NCBI RefSeq assembly: GCF_039975415.1
Contig: NZ_JBDWHD010000004.1
DNA from: Ascidiaceihabitans sp039975415
GTDB lineage: Bacteria; Pseudomonadota; Alphaproteobacteria; Rhodobacterales; Rhodobacteraceae
Direction: 5' to 3' (one strand)
DNA length: 64,000 nucleotides
Part shown: piece by piece, positions 52,289 to 61,131 of the stretch
How the letters are laid out: each line of letters begins with the position of its first letter
Position numbering within the stretch: position 1 is the stretch's first letter
Position numbers and translations under genes: made by a program
The notes under the pieces: model-generated
Seen by the model: the letters and a program-made list of their open reading frames with translations, nothing else
What the model was told of the DNA's origin: nothing
The model's database searches: none

Positions 52289-52738
52289 TCAGAAGCGGCG
52301 TGTCATCAGGTGATAATTGGGTCGCAACGCAAATCCTGCCCGGGCGTAAAGACGCTGGGCGGTTTCATTTGTTTCATCAACTTCAAGGTGCAAGGCCTTT
52401 AGTCCGGCACCTGCCAGCGCGCGCGGCAAACTTAGAAGCGTTTCGGAGGCGATGCCGCGTTTGCGCACGCCGGGGCGAATATAGAGTTCATCGATGAAGC
52501 CGTCCAAGCCGCCAAACTCGACCGACCAGCCAAAGGTGATCACGATATAACCGATAGCGGCTCTAGGGGGGCCAATCAGGTAAACCACGCCGTGGGGAAT
52601 ACCGTCCAGCAAAGGGGCAAGGCCCGCGCGGCGCATATCGTCGGATTGCGCGATGCCTTCTTCGGCGTGACAGGCGGCAACCAGGGTCATCAAACGATCC
52701 AGGTGCTCGGGGGTTGCAAGGGTCAGGGCCGCGCTCAT
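52289..52738 (-). CDS. GNAT family N-acetyltransferase
   Basis: The 149 residues include the acetyl-CoA motif A as IRPGVRKRGIASETLL (about 89-104), and LEVDETNETAQRLYARAGF (about 118-136) at the C-terminal end, typical of GNAT enzymes. The substrate is unknown. The start at 52738 overlaps the GrpB-family stop (ATGA), so three minus-strand genes here (nucleoside hydrolase, GrpB, GNAT) are coupled. Confidence 0.87.
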   Translation of the reverse strand: MSAALTLATPEHLDRLMTLVAACHAEEGIAQSDDMRRAGLAPLLDGIPHGVVYLIGPPRAAIGYIVITFGWSVEFGGLDGFIDELYIRPGVRKRGIASETLLSLPRALAGAGLKALHLEVDETNETAQRLYARAGFALRPNYHLMTRRF

Positions 52739-53247
52739 ACGTAGTGTTCCAATGCTTTGGCTTCGGCCTTTTTGATCCAGTCGGATTTGCAATCACCGTA
52801 GCTGTGTGTGTCACCTGGATGCAGGGCAGCACATCTGGCTTTTTCACGGGTGTAGGCGGCGCGTAAAATGCCGTTGTCGCGTAAGGCATCGCGGAAGGCG
52901 AGGTGGCGTGCAATGTCTTTGTGGTCTTGCGGGTAACAATGGGCCTGAACCTGCCGAGCGCCAGTGACCGGATCGTCGCGGCGGGCATATTGCCGCCCTT
53001 CAAGGCCAAAAGCGCCCAGCCATTCGTAGCCCAATGAAGTCACGGCATCTGCTGCCGCAGCTGCATGGGGCTGCGTGTCAAAGATCGGCATCAGATCAAT
53101 CACCGGTTTCGCAGGCAACCCCGGCACAGAGGTCGACCCGATGTGGTGAATAGTTTGCAAACCCACAAGTTTCAAAGCCCGCCATTCATCGCACAGTGCT
53201 TGCGCAACAGCAGGCCAGCTTGGGTCTGGTGCGACAAGAATGGTCAC
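52735..53247 (-). CDS. GrpB family protein (nucleotidyltransferase fold)
   Basis: A 170-residue GrpB/UPF0157 protein with the hallmark IHHIGSTSVPGLPAKPVIDL (about 35-54), where GSTSVPGL and the aspartate recall the nucleotidyltransferase active site. The substrate is unknown. It overlaps the nucleoside hydrolase gene upstream (ATGA at 53244-53247) and the GNAT gene downstream. Confidence 0.88.
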   Translation of the reverse strand: MTILVAPDPSWPAVAQALCDEWRALKLVGLQTIHHIGSTSVPGLPAKPVIDLMPIFDTQPHAAAAADAVTSLGYEWLGAFGLEGRQYARRDDPVTGARQVQAHCYPQDHKDIARHLAFRDALRDNGILRAAYTREKARCAALHPGDTHSYGDCKSDWIKKAEAKALEHYV

Positions 53248-54185
53248 AAACGTGCCAACCGCGTCGTCAAAAGCGCGAAGAAAGCATCGGCATCAAGGTC
53301 TCCGATGAACAGCGCGTTTGGGGGGCGGTCCGTCACATCCCACCAGTCGGCCACTGTCATGCCCATCGTCAGCTCGGATTGTGTTTCCACCGCAACATTG
53401 ACCTTTCGGCCACTGAAAATATCGGGGCGTATCAGATAGGCTGTCACACAAGGATCGTGCAACGGGGCGGCCGCAGATCCGTATTTTTCCTTGTCAAAGC
53501 GTTCAAAGAAGTCGGTCATTTGCGCAACTGCAACACCGCAAGGGGTGCCAAGGGCGCGAAATGCGTCGTTGCGCGTTTTGGTTACAAGGGCTTTGTGTGT
53601 GACATCAAGGGGCATAACCACAATGTCCACACCGCTTTTAAACACAATATCAGCCGCTTGCGGGTCAACGTAAATGTTGAATTCGGCAGTCGGGGTGATG
53701 TTGCCAACTTCAAAATAGGCGCCCCCCATCAGCACAATCTGTTGCACGCGCTGGGCAATGTCGGGGGCTTTTTCAAAGGCGGTGGCGATGTTGGTCAGCG
53801 GCCCCAAGGGGCAAAGTGTCACGGTGCCGGGGGCTTCGGATCTGAGGGTGTCGATGATGAAATCAACCGCATGCTGGTCTTGCAGGGGCATCGCAGGGGC
53901 TGGCAGGTCTGGACCGTCAAGACCGGTTTGCCCGTGCACATGTTCCGCTGTCACAAGGTCGCGGCCCAAAGGGCGATCACAACCCGCAAAGACAGGCACA
54001 TCCGTTTTGCCCGCCAGCTCGCAAATTTTACGGGCATTTTTCTGGGTCAGATCAAGTGGCACATTGCCTGCGACAGCAGTGATGCCCACGACTTCAAGGT
54101 CTTCGGGGCTGGCGAGGGCCAGCAAAATAGCGACGGCGTCGTCCTGACCGGGGTCCGTGTCGATGATAATCTTGCGAGGGGGCAT
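53244..54185 (-). CDS. Ribonucleoside hydrolase (IunH family)
   Basis: Cleaves the N-glycosidic bond of nucleosides for base salvage. The 313 residues begin with the calcium-binding signature IIDTDPGQDDAVAILLA (about 7-23). Further family segments are CPLGPLTNIATAF (about 123-135), AEFNIYVDPQAADIV (about 165-179), and HDPC (about 241). The preferred nucleoside, purine or pyrimidine, cannot be told. It begins a three-gene coupled set with GrpB and GNAT. Confidence 0.93.
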   Translation of the reverse strand: MPPRKIIIDTDPGQDDAVAILLALASPEDLEVVGITAVAGNVPLDLTQKNARKICELAGKTDVPVFAGCDRPLGRDLVTAEHVHGQTGLDGPDLPAPAMPLQDQHAVDFIIDTLRSEAPGTVTLCPLGPLTNIATAFEKAPDIAQRVQQIVLMGGAYFEVGNITPTAEFNIYVDPQAADIVFKSGVDIVVMPLDVTHKALVTKTRNDAFRALGTPCGVAVAQMTDFFERFDKEKYGSAAAPLHDPCVTAYLIRPDIFSGRKVNVAVETQSELTMGMTVADWWDVTDRPPNALFIGDLDADAFFALLTTRLARL

Positions 54186-54289
54186 GTGGTGTTTTGGCCT
54201 TTAGTGCTGTGGCGCGGACTGTCGCAAGCCGGTGCGGGGTTGTCCAGACACATCGCGGTGACATGGTATTGTGGGCAGTGTCCGGTAGA

Positions 54290-55114
54290 TCAGGCGGGGC
54301 GGTTGGCTTTCTCGGCGCGTTTCAAGTCATTCCACGCCGCATCCATTTCCTGCAGATCGCTGTCTTGTGGGGTTTTGCCTTTTCGGGCAAGGGCGGCCTC
54401 TACGCCTTCAAAGCGGCGCGTGAATTTGGCATTGGCGGCCCGTAAGGCGGCTTCTGGTTCTACCCCCAGATGGCGGCCAAGATTGGCCATGACAAACATC
54501 AGATCACCGAATTCCTCGGCGACTTCTGTGTGGGTCAGCGTATCACGTGCCTCGACGAGTTCTGCGGCTTCCTCTTGGATTTTATCGATCACCTGATCGG
54601 TGCTGGGCCAATCAAAGCCAACACGGGCGGCACGTTTTTGCAACTTATATGCCCGCAAAAGTGCTGGCAGGCCGACGGCAACACCGTCCAGTGTCCCGCC
54701 TTGCGCTTTTCCAGCGCGTTCGGCTGCTTTTATCGCCTCCCAGTCGCGGGTTTGTTGTTCGGCGGATTTGTCGCGTGATTCGTCGCCAAAAACATGGGGA
54801 TGTCGCGCCACCATCTTGTCGCTGATGTTGCGGACCACCGATTGAAAGGTGAAATGGCCCAATTCCTCACCGATGGCGGTGTGATAGACCGACTGCAGCA
54901 GCAAATCGCCCAATTCGCCTTCCAGATCGCCCCAATCGCCGCGCTCGATCGCGTCGGCGACCTCATAGGCTTCCTCAATCGTGTAAGGGGCAATGGTGTC
55001 AAAGGTTTGCTCGATGTCCCAAGGGCAGCCTGTGGCAGGATCACGCAAGCGGCGCATGATCTCAAGCAGACGGTCGATGCCCGCATTCTGGTCGTGGATT
55101 AGTGCATCTTCCAT
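54290..55114 (-). CDS. mazG: Nucleoside triphosphate pyrophosphohydrolase MazG
   Basis: Splits non-canonical or excess NTPs to NMP and pyrophosphate. The 274 residues carry two MazG domains: the first with CPWDIEQTFDTIAPYTIEEA (about 29-48) and EGELGDLLLQSVYH (about 64-77), the second with KIQEEAAELVEARD (about 175-188) and EEFGDLMFVMANLGRHL (about 195-211). The EEXX and EXXD metal ligands are seen in both. Divergent from the M20 amidohydrolase gene. Confidence 0.93.
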   Translation of the reverse strand: MEDALIHDQNAGIDRLLEIMRRLRDPATGCPWDIEQTFDTIAPYTIEEAYEVADAIERGDWGDLEGELGDLLLQSVYHTAIGEELGHFTFQSVVRNISDKMVARHPHVFGDESRDKSAEQQTRDWEAIKAAERAGKAQGGTLDGVAVGLPALLRAYKLQKRAARVGFDWPSTDQVIDKIQEEAAELVEARDTLTHTEVAEEFGDLMFVMANLGRHLGVEPEAALRAANAKFTRRFEGVEAALARKGKTPQDSDLQEMDAAWNDLKRAEKANRPA

Positions 55115-55177
55115 TGCAGCCCCCTGCGGTTTCGGTTTGGATGTACCAAACCTTATTCAGGGCAAAGGAGTCCACCC

Positions 55178-56344
55178 ATGGCCATCGTTAATCGTATTGC
55201 AGGCTTTGCCGAAGACATGGCCGCGTGGCGGCAGCACTTGCACACCATTCCCGAATTGGGACGCGAGTGTCACAAGACGGCAGCGTTTGTTGTGCAAAAG
55301 CTGCGTGAGTTCGGGATCACTGACATTCACGAAGGGTTTGCGACAACGGGTGTTGTCGCAATCATCGAAGGGCAGGGGCCGGGGCCGACAATCGGGTTGC
55401 GGGCAGACATGGACGGCTTGCCCATTGTTGAGGCCACGGGGCTGAATTATGCATCCACCCACGACGGCCGGATGCATGCCTGCGGTCATGATGGTCATAC
55501 CACCATGTTGCTGGGCGCCGCCAAATATCTGGCCGAGACACGCAATTTCTCGGGCCGTGTTGCCCTGATTTTCCAGCCCGACGAAGAAGCCACCGGCGGG
55601 GCCGAAGCCATGGTCGAGGCAGGCATCATGGACACCTTTGAGATCGCGCAGGTCTACGGCGTGCACAATGCGCCCGATTTTCCGGTGGGCCAGTTCATGA
55701 CCACGCCGGGCCCTCTGATGGCGGCTGCGGATTCGGTGCATATTACCATTCAGGGACAGGGCGGGCACGGCGCCAACCCCCACGACGCCATTGATCCCGT
55801 GGTCGCGGCGTGTTCCATCGGCCAAGCGATCCAGACGATTTCCAGCCGCAACATGGACGCGTTCAAGCAACTGGTCATCTCACTGACGCAAATCCACACC
55901 GGTTCGGTGGAAAACGTCATCCCTGACACGGCCTACATGAATTGCACCGTGCGCACCTTCGATCCCGAGATCCGCGACATGGCCGAACGCCGCCTGCGCG
56001 AGATTGCCGAAGGTCAGGCCGCCAGCTTTGGCTGCACTGTAGATTTTGTGTACCATCGCGGCTACCCGCCAACTGTGAACACGGAAGTGGGCGTGGCGCT
56101 GGCCACAGACGTGGCGCGGAATGTTGTGGGCGCGGACGCAGTTCTGGACAATGTGGAACCCGTCATGGGGTCTGAAGATTTTTCCTACATGCTTGAGGCC
56201 CGCCCGGGCGCGTACCTGTTTCTGGGCCAAGGCAAAAGCGCATCGCTGCACCACCCTGAATACAATTTCAACGATGAAGTGGCCCCTGTCGGTGCGTCCT
56301 TCTTTGCGCGGCTGGTGGAAACGGCGCAACCGGTGGCGGGATAA
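55178..56344 (+). CDS. M20 family amidohydrolase (hippurate hydrolase-like)
   Basis: A 388-residue di-metal amidohydrolase. Metal ligands are HACGHDGHTTML (about 104-115), the glutamates in FQPDEEATGGAEAM (about 133-146), the histidine in MDTFEIAQVYGVHNAPDFP (about 153-171), and a C-terminal SASLHHPEYNF. The family removes acyl groups from amino acids or indole conjugates. Two ureohydrolase genes follow, four and about 960 bases later, in the same direction, so a joint degradation of an acylated or guanidino compound is possible but not shown. Confidence 0.9.
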   Translation: MAIVNRIAGFAEDMAAWRQHLHTIPELGRECHKTAAFVVQKLREFGITDIHEGFATTGVVAIIEGQGPGPTIGLRADMDGLPIVEATGLNYASTHDGRMHACGHDGHTTMLLGAAKYLAETRNFSGRVALIFQPDEEATGGAEAMVEAGIMDTFEIAQVYGVHNAPDFPVGQFMTTPGPLMAAADSVHITIQGQGGHGANPHDAIDPVVAACSIGQAIQTISSRNMDAFKQLVISLTQIHTGSVENVIPDTAYMNCTVRTFDPEIRDMAERRLREIAEGQAASFGCTVDFVYHRGYPPTVNTEVGVALATDVARNVVGADAVLDNVEPVMGSEDFSYMLEARPGAYLFLGQGKSASLHHPEYNFNDEVAPVGASFFARLVETAQPVAG

Positions 56345-56348
56345 GGTC

Positions 56349-57317
56349 ATGGGATTGGAAGATGCAAAAAGCCAAGTGGATCATGGGTTTACCCGCGATG
56401 ACCTAAAAGGGCTGACCAATGAAAACACCTTTGGTGGGGCGTTGTCTTTTCTGCGTCGCCGTTACACCAAGGACCTGACCCACGCCGATATCGCCGTGAC
56501 GGGTGTGCCGTTCGACCAAGCGGTCACCAACCGCCCTGGCACACGGCTTGGGCCGCGCGCAATCCGCGAAGCCTCTGCCCTGCAAGCCCCTGATGCGCCC
56601 TATGGCTGGCCCTTTGATGTGCTTAGCGAAATGGCCATCGTGGACTATGGCGATCTGGCGTTTGATTACGCCAATATTCCTGCTTTTCCTGTGTCCCTGA
56701 CCGATCACATCGCGGGTATTTTGGCGACGGATACAGCATCTGTGACCTTGGGCGGTGACCATTACATCAGCTTTCCGATCCTTAAGGCCTATGCCGCCAA
56801 ATACGGTCCCATGTCGTTGATTCAGGTGGATGCACATACCGACACTTGGGCAGATGACAATATGGACCGCGTCGATCACGGCACGATGTTCTACAAAGCC
56901 GTCAAAATGGGTTTGGTCGATCCGGCGCGGTCGGTGCAGATCGGCATTCGCACCACGAACGAAGACACATTGGGCGTCAACATCATCGACGCGGCCACCG
57001 TGCATGACATCGGCCCTGTAGAAACCGCGCGGCGCGCCCAAAAGATTGTGGGCGACCATCCTGTCTATCTGACCTTTGATATAGACGGATTGGACCCCGC
57101 CTTTGCGCCCGGCACAGGCACCCCCGTCTGGGGTGGTCTAAGCAGCGCACAAGCGGCGCGACTGTTGCGTGAATTGGCGGGCATCAACATCAAAGGCGGC
57201 GACGTGGTGGAAGTGTCCCCGCCTTTTGACACAACGGGGGCCACGGCGATTGCGGGCGCCCATGTTGCAACAGAGCTGTGTTGCCTGCTGGGATGGAGAC
57301 TGCGCGATGGCCGATAA
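56349..57317 (+). CDS. speB: Ureohydrolase family enzyme (agmatinase-like), first of a tandem pair
   Basis: A 322-residue arginase/agmatinase-family enzyme that would split a guanidino compound to urea and an amine. Manganese ligands are in TLGGDHYISFPI (about 133-144), QVDAHTDTWAD (about 158-168), and FDIDGLDPAFAPGTGTPVWG (about 240-259). The name speB is tentative: guanidinobutyrase, guanidinopropionase, and guanidine hydrolase have the same motifs. Its end overlaps the start of the second gene by 11 bases. Confidence 0.8.
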   Translation: MGLEDAKSQVDHGFTRDDLKGLTNENTFGGALSFLRRRYTKDLTHADIAVTGVPFDQAVTNRPGTRLGPRAIREASALQAPDAPYGWPFDVLSEMAIVDYGDLAFDYANIPAFPVSLTDHIAGILATDTASVTLGGDHYISFPILKAYAAKYGPMSLIQVDAHTDTWADDNMDRVDHGTMFYKAVKMGLVDPARSVQIGIRTTNEDTLGVNIIDAATVHDIGPVETARRAQKIVGDHPVYLTFDIDGLDPAFAPGTGTPVWGGLSSAQAARLLRELAGINIKGGDVVEVSPPFDTTGATAIAGAHVATELCCLLGWRLRDGR

Positions 57318-58254
57318 AAATCAACCGATCAGTGGAAATGCGCTGGCCCGTTTTTCGGGTCCTAACACATTTATGCGTCTGCCTGCGGTCAACGACCTGA
57401 AAGGCCTTGATGTGGCGGTTCTGGGCATTCCCATGGACATCGGCACTTCCTGGCGGTCGGGCACGCGCTTTGGCCCCAAGGAAGTGCGCAGCCAAAGTGC
57501 TATGTTACGGCCCTATCATATGCAAACGGGGGCAGCACCCTTTGACAGTTTGCAAGTGGCGGACATTGGCGATCTGGCGATCAATACATTTTCCCTAAGC
57601 GACAGTTTGCGCATTATTCAAGACAGTTATGATGCGATCTTAAACTACGATGCGATGCCTATGGCCATCGGGGGCGATCACTCAATCACCTTGCCCATCC
57701 TGCGGGCGATGGCCAAACGGCACGGGCCCGTGGCCCTGGTGCATGTGGACGCCCATGCGGATGTGAATGACGAGATGTTTGGCGAAAAAGAAACCCACGG
57801 CACCGTGTTCCGCCGCGCCTATGAAGAGGGGTTGGTCATTCCCGAAAAGACCTACCAAGTCGGCCTGCGTGGCACAGGGTATGGTGCAGATGATTTCAAA
57901 GAAGCGGCGCGGTGGGGGTTCCAGCAGTTTCCCAGCCACGAACTGTGGCATCGTCCGCTGGACACTTTGGGCGCTGAAATCCGGCGCGATATCGGGGATG
58001 TGCCCACATACATCACTTATGACATCGACAGCCTTGACCCGGCCTATGCCCCCGGAACCGGAACCCCGGAAATTGGCGGGCTAACCACACCGCAAGCCAT
58101 GCAACTTATTCGTGCGTTGCGTGGCGTCAATGTTGTGGGTTGCGACCTTGTTGAGGTATCGCCGCCCTATGACACGTCTGGAAACACGGCGCTGGTCGGG
58201 GCCAACATTCTGTACGAAATGCTGTGCATTTTGCCCGGGGTGGCCTACCGATAA
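57307..58254 (+). CDS. Ureohydrolase family enzyme (agmatinase-like), second of the pair
   Basis: A 315-residue paralogue of the gene before it. Manganese ligands are in AIGGDHSITLPI (about 118-129), HVDAHADVNDEMFGEKETHG (about 143-162), and YDIDSLDPAYAPGTGTPEIGG (about 236-256, first part). The FGEKETHG loop resembles 3-guanidinopropionase and agmatinase. The two copies are clearly different in sequence, so they may act on different guanidino substrates or form a mixed complex. It overlaps the first copy by 11 bases. Confidence 0.8.
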   Translation: MADKNQPISGNALARFSGPNTFMRLPAVNDLKGLDVAVLGIPMDIGTSWRSGTRFGPKEVRSQSAMLRPYHMQTGAAPFDSLQVADIGDLAINTFSLSDSLRIIQDSYDAILNYDAMPMAIGGDHSITLPILRAMAKRHGPVALVHVDAHADVNDEMFGEKETHGTVFRRAYEEGLVIPEKTYQVGLRGTGYGADDFKEAARWGFQQFPSHELWHRPLDTLGAEIRRDIGDVPTYITYDIDSLDPAYAPGTGTPEIGGLTTPQAMQLIRALRGVNVVGCDLVEVSPPYDTSGNTALVGANILYEMLCILPGVAYR

Positions 58255-58284
58255 TGCCGATTTTGATGATGTGACGAAAGCAAC

Positions 58285-58698
58285 ATGAAAAAAGGTGTGC
58301 GCATGGCGATTTGGGGAATATTGCTGCTGGTTGTGGCGGGGCTGGCTTACATCCGGTTGGCGCCGTCTGATCCGGCGCGTTGGCACACCGCGATTGAAGC
58401 CGACAACGACAAACGCTTCGCGGCGGGCGCTATTCGGGTGACGCAAGCAGGTCCAGATGCGCTGGCTCTTGTCGATAAGGCTGCACAGGCTTTGCCGCGC
58501 ACGTCACGTTTGGCCGGATCCGTCGAGGACGGGCACATCACCTACATCACACGGTCCAAATTGATGGGGTTTCCCGACTACACGACAGTTCAACAGGCAA
58601 ATGGGACGTTAAAATTGCACGCTCGTTTGCGGTTCGGGCGTTCAGATCTTGGCGTCAACGATGCGCGATTGGGGCAACTGCTGGCGGCTTTGCCCTAG
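58285..58698 (+). CDS. DUF1499 family membrane-anchored protein
   Basis: A 137-residue protein with an N-terminal membrane helix (about 7-24, AIWGILLLVVAGLAYI) and a DUF1499 domain containing MGFPDYTTVQQANGTLKLHA (about 92-111) and RLRFGRSDLGVNDARL (about 112-127). The function is unknown. Its 3' end overlaps the opposite-strand gene by 57 bases. Confidence 0.85.
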   Translation: MKKGVRMAIWGILLLVVAGLAYIRLAPSDPARWHTAIEADNDKRFAAGAIRVTQAGPDALALVDKAAQALPRTSRLAGSVEDGHITYITRSKLMGFPDYTTVQQANGTLKLHARLRFGRSDLGVNDARLGQLLAALP

Positions 58699-58953
58699 GC
58701 CGGGCCGCACGTCTGGCCCCATGCTGGACAAACACCCGTTTTGCACTTCGCGCCACATTGGCACGTTCAGGGACATCTGGCACTGGGCTGTGAACATGCG
58801 CCCGTCAACATGCAGGCAAATGCTTTGCCCCAATTCAATGCGGGCACCGGATGTATCAGTGCAATAACACTCGACCGTTTTGCGGCTGGGGCTGGTCACG
58901 TCAGCGGCTGCGGGACAAGCCAACAGGCTTAGGATAAAAACGCCATATCTCAT
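58642..58953 (-). CDS. Small secreted cysteine-rich protein
   Basis: A 103-residue protein with a signal peptide (about 1-17, LSLLACPAAA) and six cysteines, five of them beyond the signal (CYCTD, ICLHV, QCQMS and NGCLSS). The conserved core is ARIELGQSICLHVDGRMFTA (near residue 36), then LNVPMWREVQNGCLSS. I recall similar proteins across Rhodobacterales ending at about CLSS, so the last 25 residues here may be a recent stop-loss extension that runs into the DUF1499 gene on the other strand. The start is the ATG at 58953; the frame is open to 58989. Confidence 0.8.
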   Translation of the reverse strand: MRYGVFILSLLACPAAADVTSPSRKTVECYCTDTSGARIELGQSICLHVDGRMFTAQCQMSLNVPMWREVQNGCLSSMGPDVRPGLGQSRQQLPQSRIVDAKI

Positions 58954-59016
58954 GCGATGAAGCTTATCACAGGTCCGCCTCTTGACCAAACCCCTTCAAT
59001 CCCGCACAGACAGGTC

Positions 59017-60072
59017 ATGATCCCTGCAGACCGACTAGAACAGATCAATCAGCGTTTTCAATTCCTTGAAGCCTCAATGGCGGCGGGGGCTGATGGCGCG
59101 GATATTGCGGCGTTGGCCAAAGAATATTCCGATTTGAAGCCCGTCGTGGACCAAATCACCGCATATCGCCAAATTCTGACCGGAATTGATGACGCAGAGG
59201 CGATGCTGGACGACCCTGATATGGCAGAGTTAGCGCGCGAAGAACTGCCGCAATTGCGCGACGCCTTGCCGGACGCCGAAGCTGCATTGCAACTGGCGCT
59301 GTTGCCCAAAGATGCTGCAGACGCGAAGCCTGCCATGCTGGAAATCCGCCCCGGCACAGGCGGCGACGAAGCGGCGTTATTCGCGGGCGATTTGCTGCGT
59401 ATGTATCTGCGTTACGCCGAGGCGCGGGGCTGGAAATACGACATCATCGAAGAACAGCTGACTGAACTGGGCGGCGTCAAGGAAGTCGTGGTGCACATCA
59501 AAGGCGAAAACGTCTTTGCGCGGATGAAATACGAAAGCGGCGTGCACCGTGTGCAGCGTGTGCCGTCTACCGAAAGTCAGGGGCGTGTGCATACGTCTGC
59601 GGCCACGGTCGCGGTGCTGCCCGAAGCTGAAGACGTAGACATCCAGATTGACGCAAACGATCTGCGGATCGACACCATGCGGGCGTCAGGCTCTGGTGGG
59701 CAGCACGTCAACACCACCGATTCTGCCGTGCGCATCACCCATTTGCCCACAGGGCTGATGGTCACCAGTTCCGAGAAAAGCCAACACCGCAACCGCGAGA
59801 TCGCGATGCAGGTTCTGCGCGCGCGGCTTTATGACATGGAACGCAGCCGCATTGATGACGCGCGTTCAGCAGACCGTGCCAGCCAAGTGGGGTCGGGCGA
59901 CCGGTCAGAGCGTATCCGCACCTATAATTTCCCCCAAGGGCGCATGACGGATCACCGTATCAACCTGACGCTCTACAAGCTGGATGCGGTCATGACGGGG
60001 GATCTGGATGAAATTGTCGATGCGCTGACCGCCGACGATCAGGCCCGTAAACTGGCAGAGATGGGCACATGA
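59017..60072 (+). CDS. prfA: Peptide chain release factor 1
   Basis: Reads UAA and UAG and triggers peptide release on the ribosome. The 351 residues show RPGTGGDEAALFAGDLLRMY (first part near 111) and the catalytic GGQ at residues 227-229 inside SGSGGQHVNTTDSAVRITH. The anticodon-like PxT motif region RVQRVPSTESQGR is present (about 176-188). The frame is open to 58957 but MIPADRLEQI at 59017 is the conserved start. prmC follows by ATGA overlap. Confidence 0.97.
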   Translation: MIPADRLEQINQRFQFLEASMAAGADGADIAALAKEYSDLKPVVDQITAYRQILTGIDDAEAMLDDPDMAELAREELPQLRDALPDAEAALQLALLPKDAADAKPAMLEIRPGTGGDEAALFAGDLLRMYLRYAEARGWKYDIIEEQLTELGGVKEVVVHIKGENVFARMKYESGVHRVQRVPSTESQGRVHTSAATVAVLPEAEDVDIQIDANDLRIDTMRASGSGGQHVNTTDSAVRITHLPTGLMVTSSEKSQHRNREIAMQVLRARLYDMERSRIDDARSADRASQVGSGDRSERIRTYNFPQGRMTDHRINLTLYKLDAVMTGDLDEIVDALTADDQARKLAEMGT

Positions 60073-60902
60073 CCGCAGCGCAAGCTTTGGTGGCCGCGAC
60101 GGCGAAACTACGGGCGTCTGGTGTGCCGGACCCTGCGCGCGATGCACGGGTGTTGCTGGCCCATGCCGCTTCGGTGGATGCGGCGCGTATCACCTTGATT
60201 GCACCCGAAGATTTGGCCCCTGATATTGCCGAACGCTATGACCAGTTGATTTCGCTCCGGGCTGTGCGCGTGCCAGTATCTCATCTGATCGGGGCGCGTG
60301 AATTTTATGGCCGCCGCTTTAACGTAAGCTCTGATGTTCTAGACCCAAGGCCCGAAACCGAGACGCTGATCGAAGCGGCATTGGCGCAGCCGTTTGGGTC
60401 GGTTTTGGACATCGGGACCGGTTCGGGGTGCATCCTGATCACGCTGTTGGCCGAACGCCCCACGGCCGTCGGGGTGGGCACCGACCTGTCCGAAGCGGCC
60501 TGTTTGCAAGCCAGTGCAAATGCTGTGTCCAACGGGGTGGCGGAGCGCGCCGATATTTTCCAATCCGACTGGTTCGGAGCTGTGCGGGGGCGCTTTGATC
60601 TGATCGTGTCCAATCCGCCCTATCTTGCTGTCGAAGAAATGGAAGATGTGTCACCGGAATTGCGCGACCATGAACCGCGTATGGCACTGACGGATGAAGC
60701 AGACGGGCTGACGGGATACCGCGTGTTGGCGGCGTTGGCGCAAGACCATCTTGACCCGGGGGGGCGTGTGCTTACGGAAATCGGACACAAACAGGGGCCG
60801 GGTGTGTGTGCGCTGTTCGAGGCCGCGGGCTGGCGCAATGTTCGGATTTTGCCGGATCTGGATGGGCGCGACAGGGTGGTTTGTGCGGATTTTGCTGGCT
60901 GA
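60069..60902 (+). CDS. prmC: Release factor glutamine methyltransferase PrmC
   Basis: Methylates the glutamine of the GGQ motif of release factors 1 and 2. The 277 residues carry the SAM motif VLDIGTGSGCILITL (about 113-127) and the catalytic IVSNPPYL (about 178-185). It is coupled to its substrate gene prfA by an ATGA overlap. Confidence 0.96.
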   Translation: MTAAQALVAATAKLRASGVPDPARDARVLLAHAASVDAARITLIAPEDLAPDIAERYDQLISLRAVRVPVSHLIGAREFYGRRFNVSSDVLDPRPETETLIEAALAQPFGSVLDIGTGSGCILITLLAERPTAVGVGTDLSEAACLQASANAVSNGVAERADIFQSDWFGAVRGRFDLIVSNPPYLAVEEMEDVSPELRDHEPRMALTDEADGLTGYRVLAALAQDHLDPGGRVLTEIGHKQGPGVCALFEAAGWRNVRILPDLDGRDRVVCADFAG

Positions 60903-61131
60903 TCGTAAAGAATTCAGCATTAATCTACTGAATCATGTGATTTATTGGGGCTATAGTGGGATTTAGGCTTGCCGCGACAGGGCCACCGTGTTTATTCAAG
61001 GGCGTTGCAGTGGTGGATGCCTACGTTAGGTAGTCCCGCGCGGCTCATAGCCCAACAATTCGATATCGCAAACAAGATGCAAGGCGCATCCGACATCGTC
61101 CAAGCTTAATCACGAAGGCTGAAGTGAATTT

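Noticed and set aside
53196..54596. A 466-codon plus-strand frame across the nucleoside hydrolase and mazG genes
   Set aside because: Both minus-strand genes carry complete catalytic motifs; the plus frame has no family features.
60903..61131. Possible small RNA or gene between prmC and the DUF4167 gene
   Set aside because: The 229 bases hold only short weak inverted repeats (for example ATTCAG with CTGAAT) and no frame or promoter I can defend.
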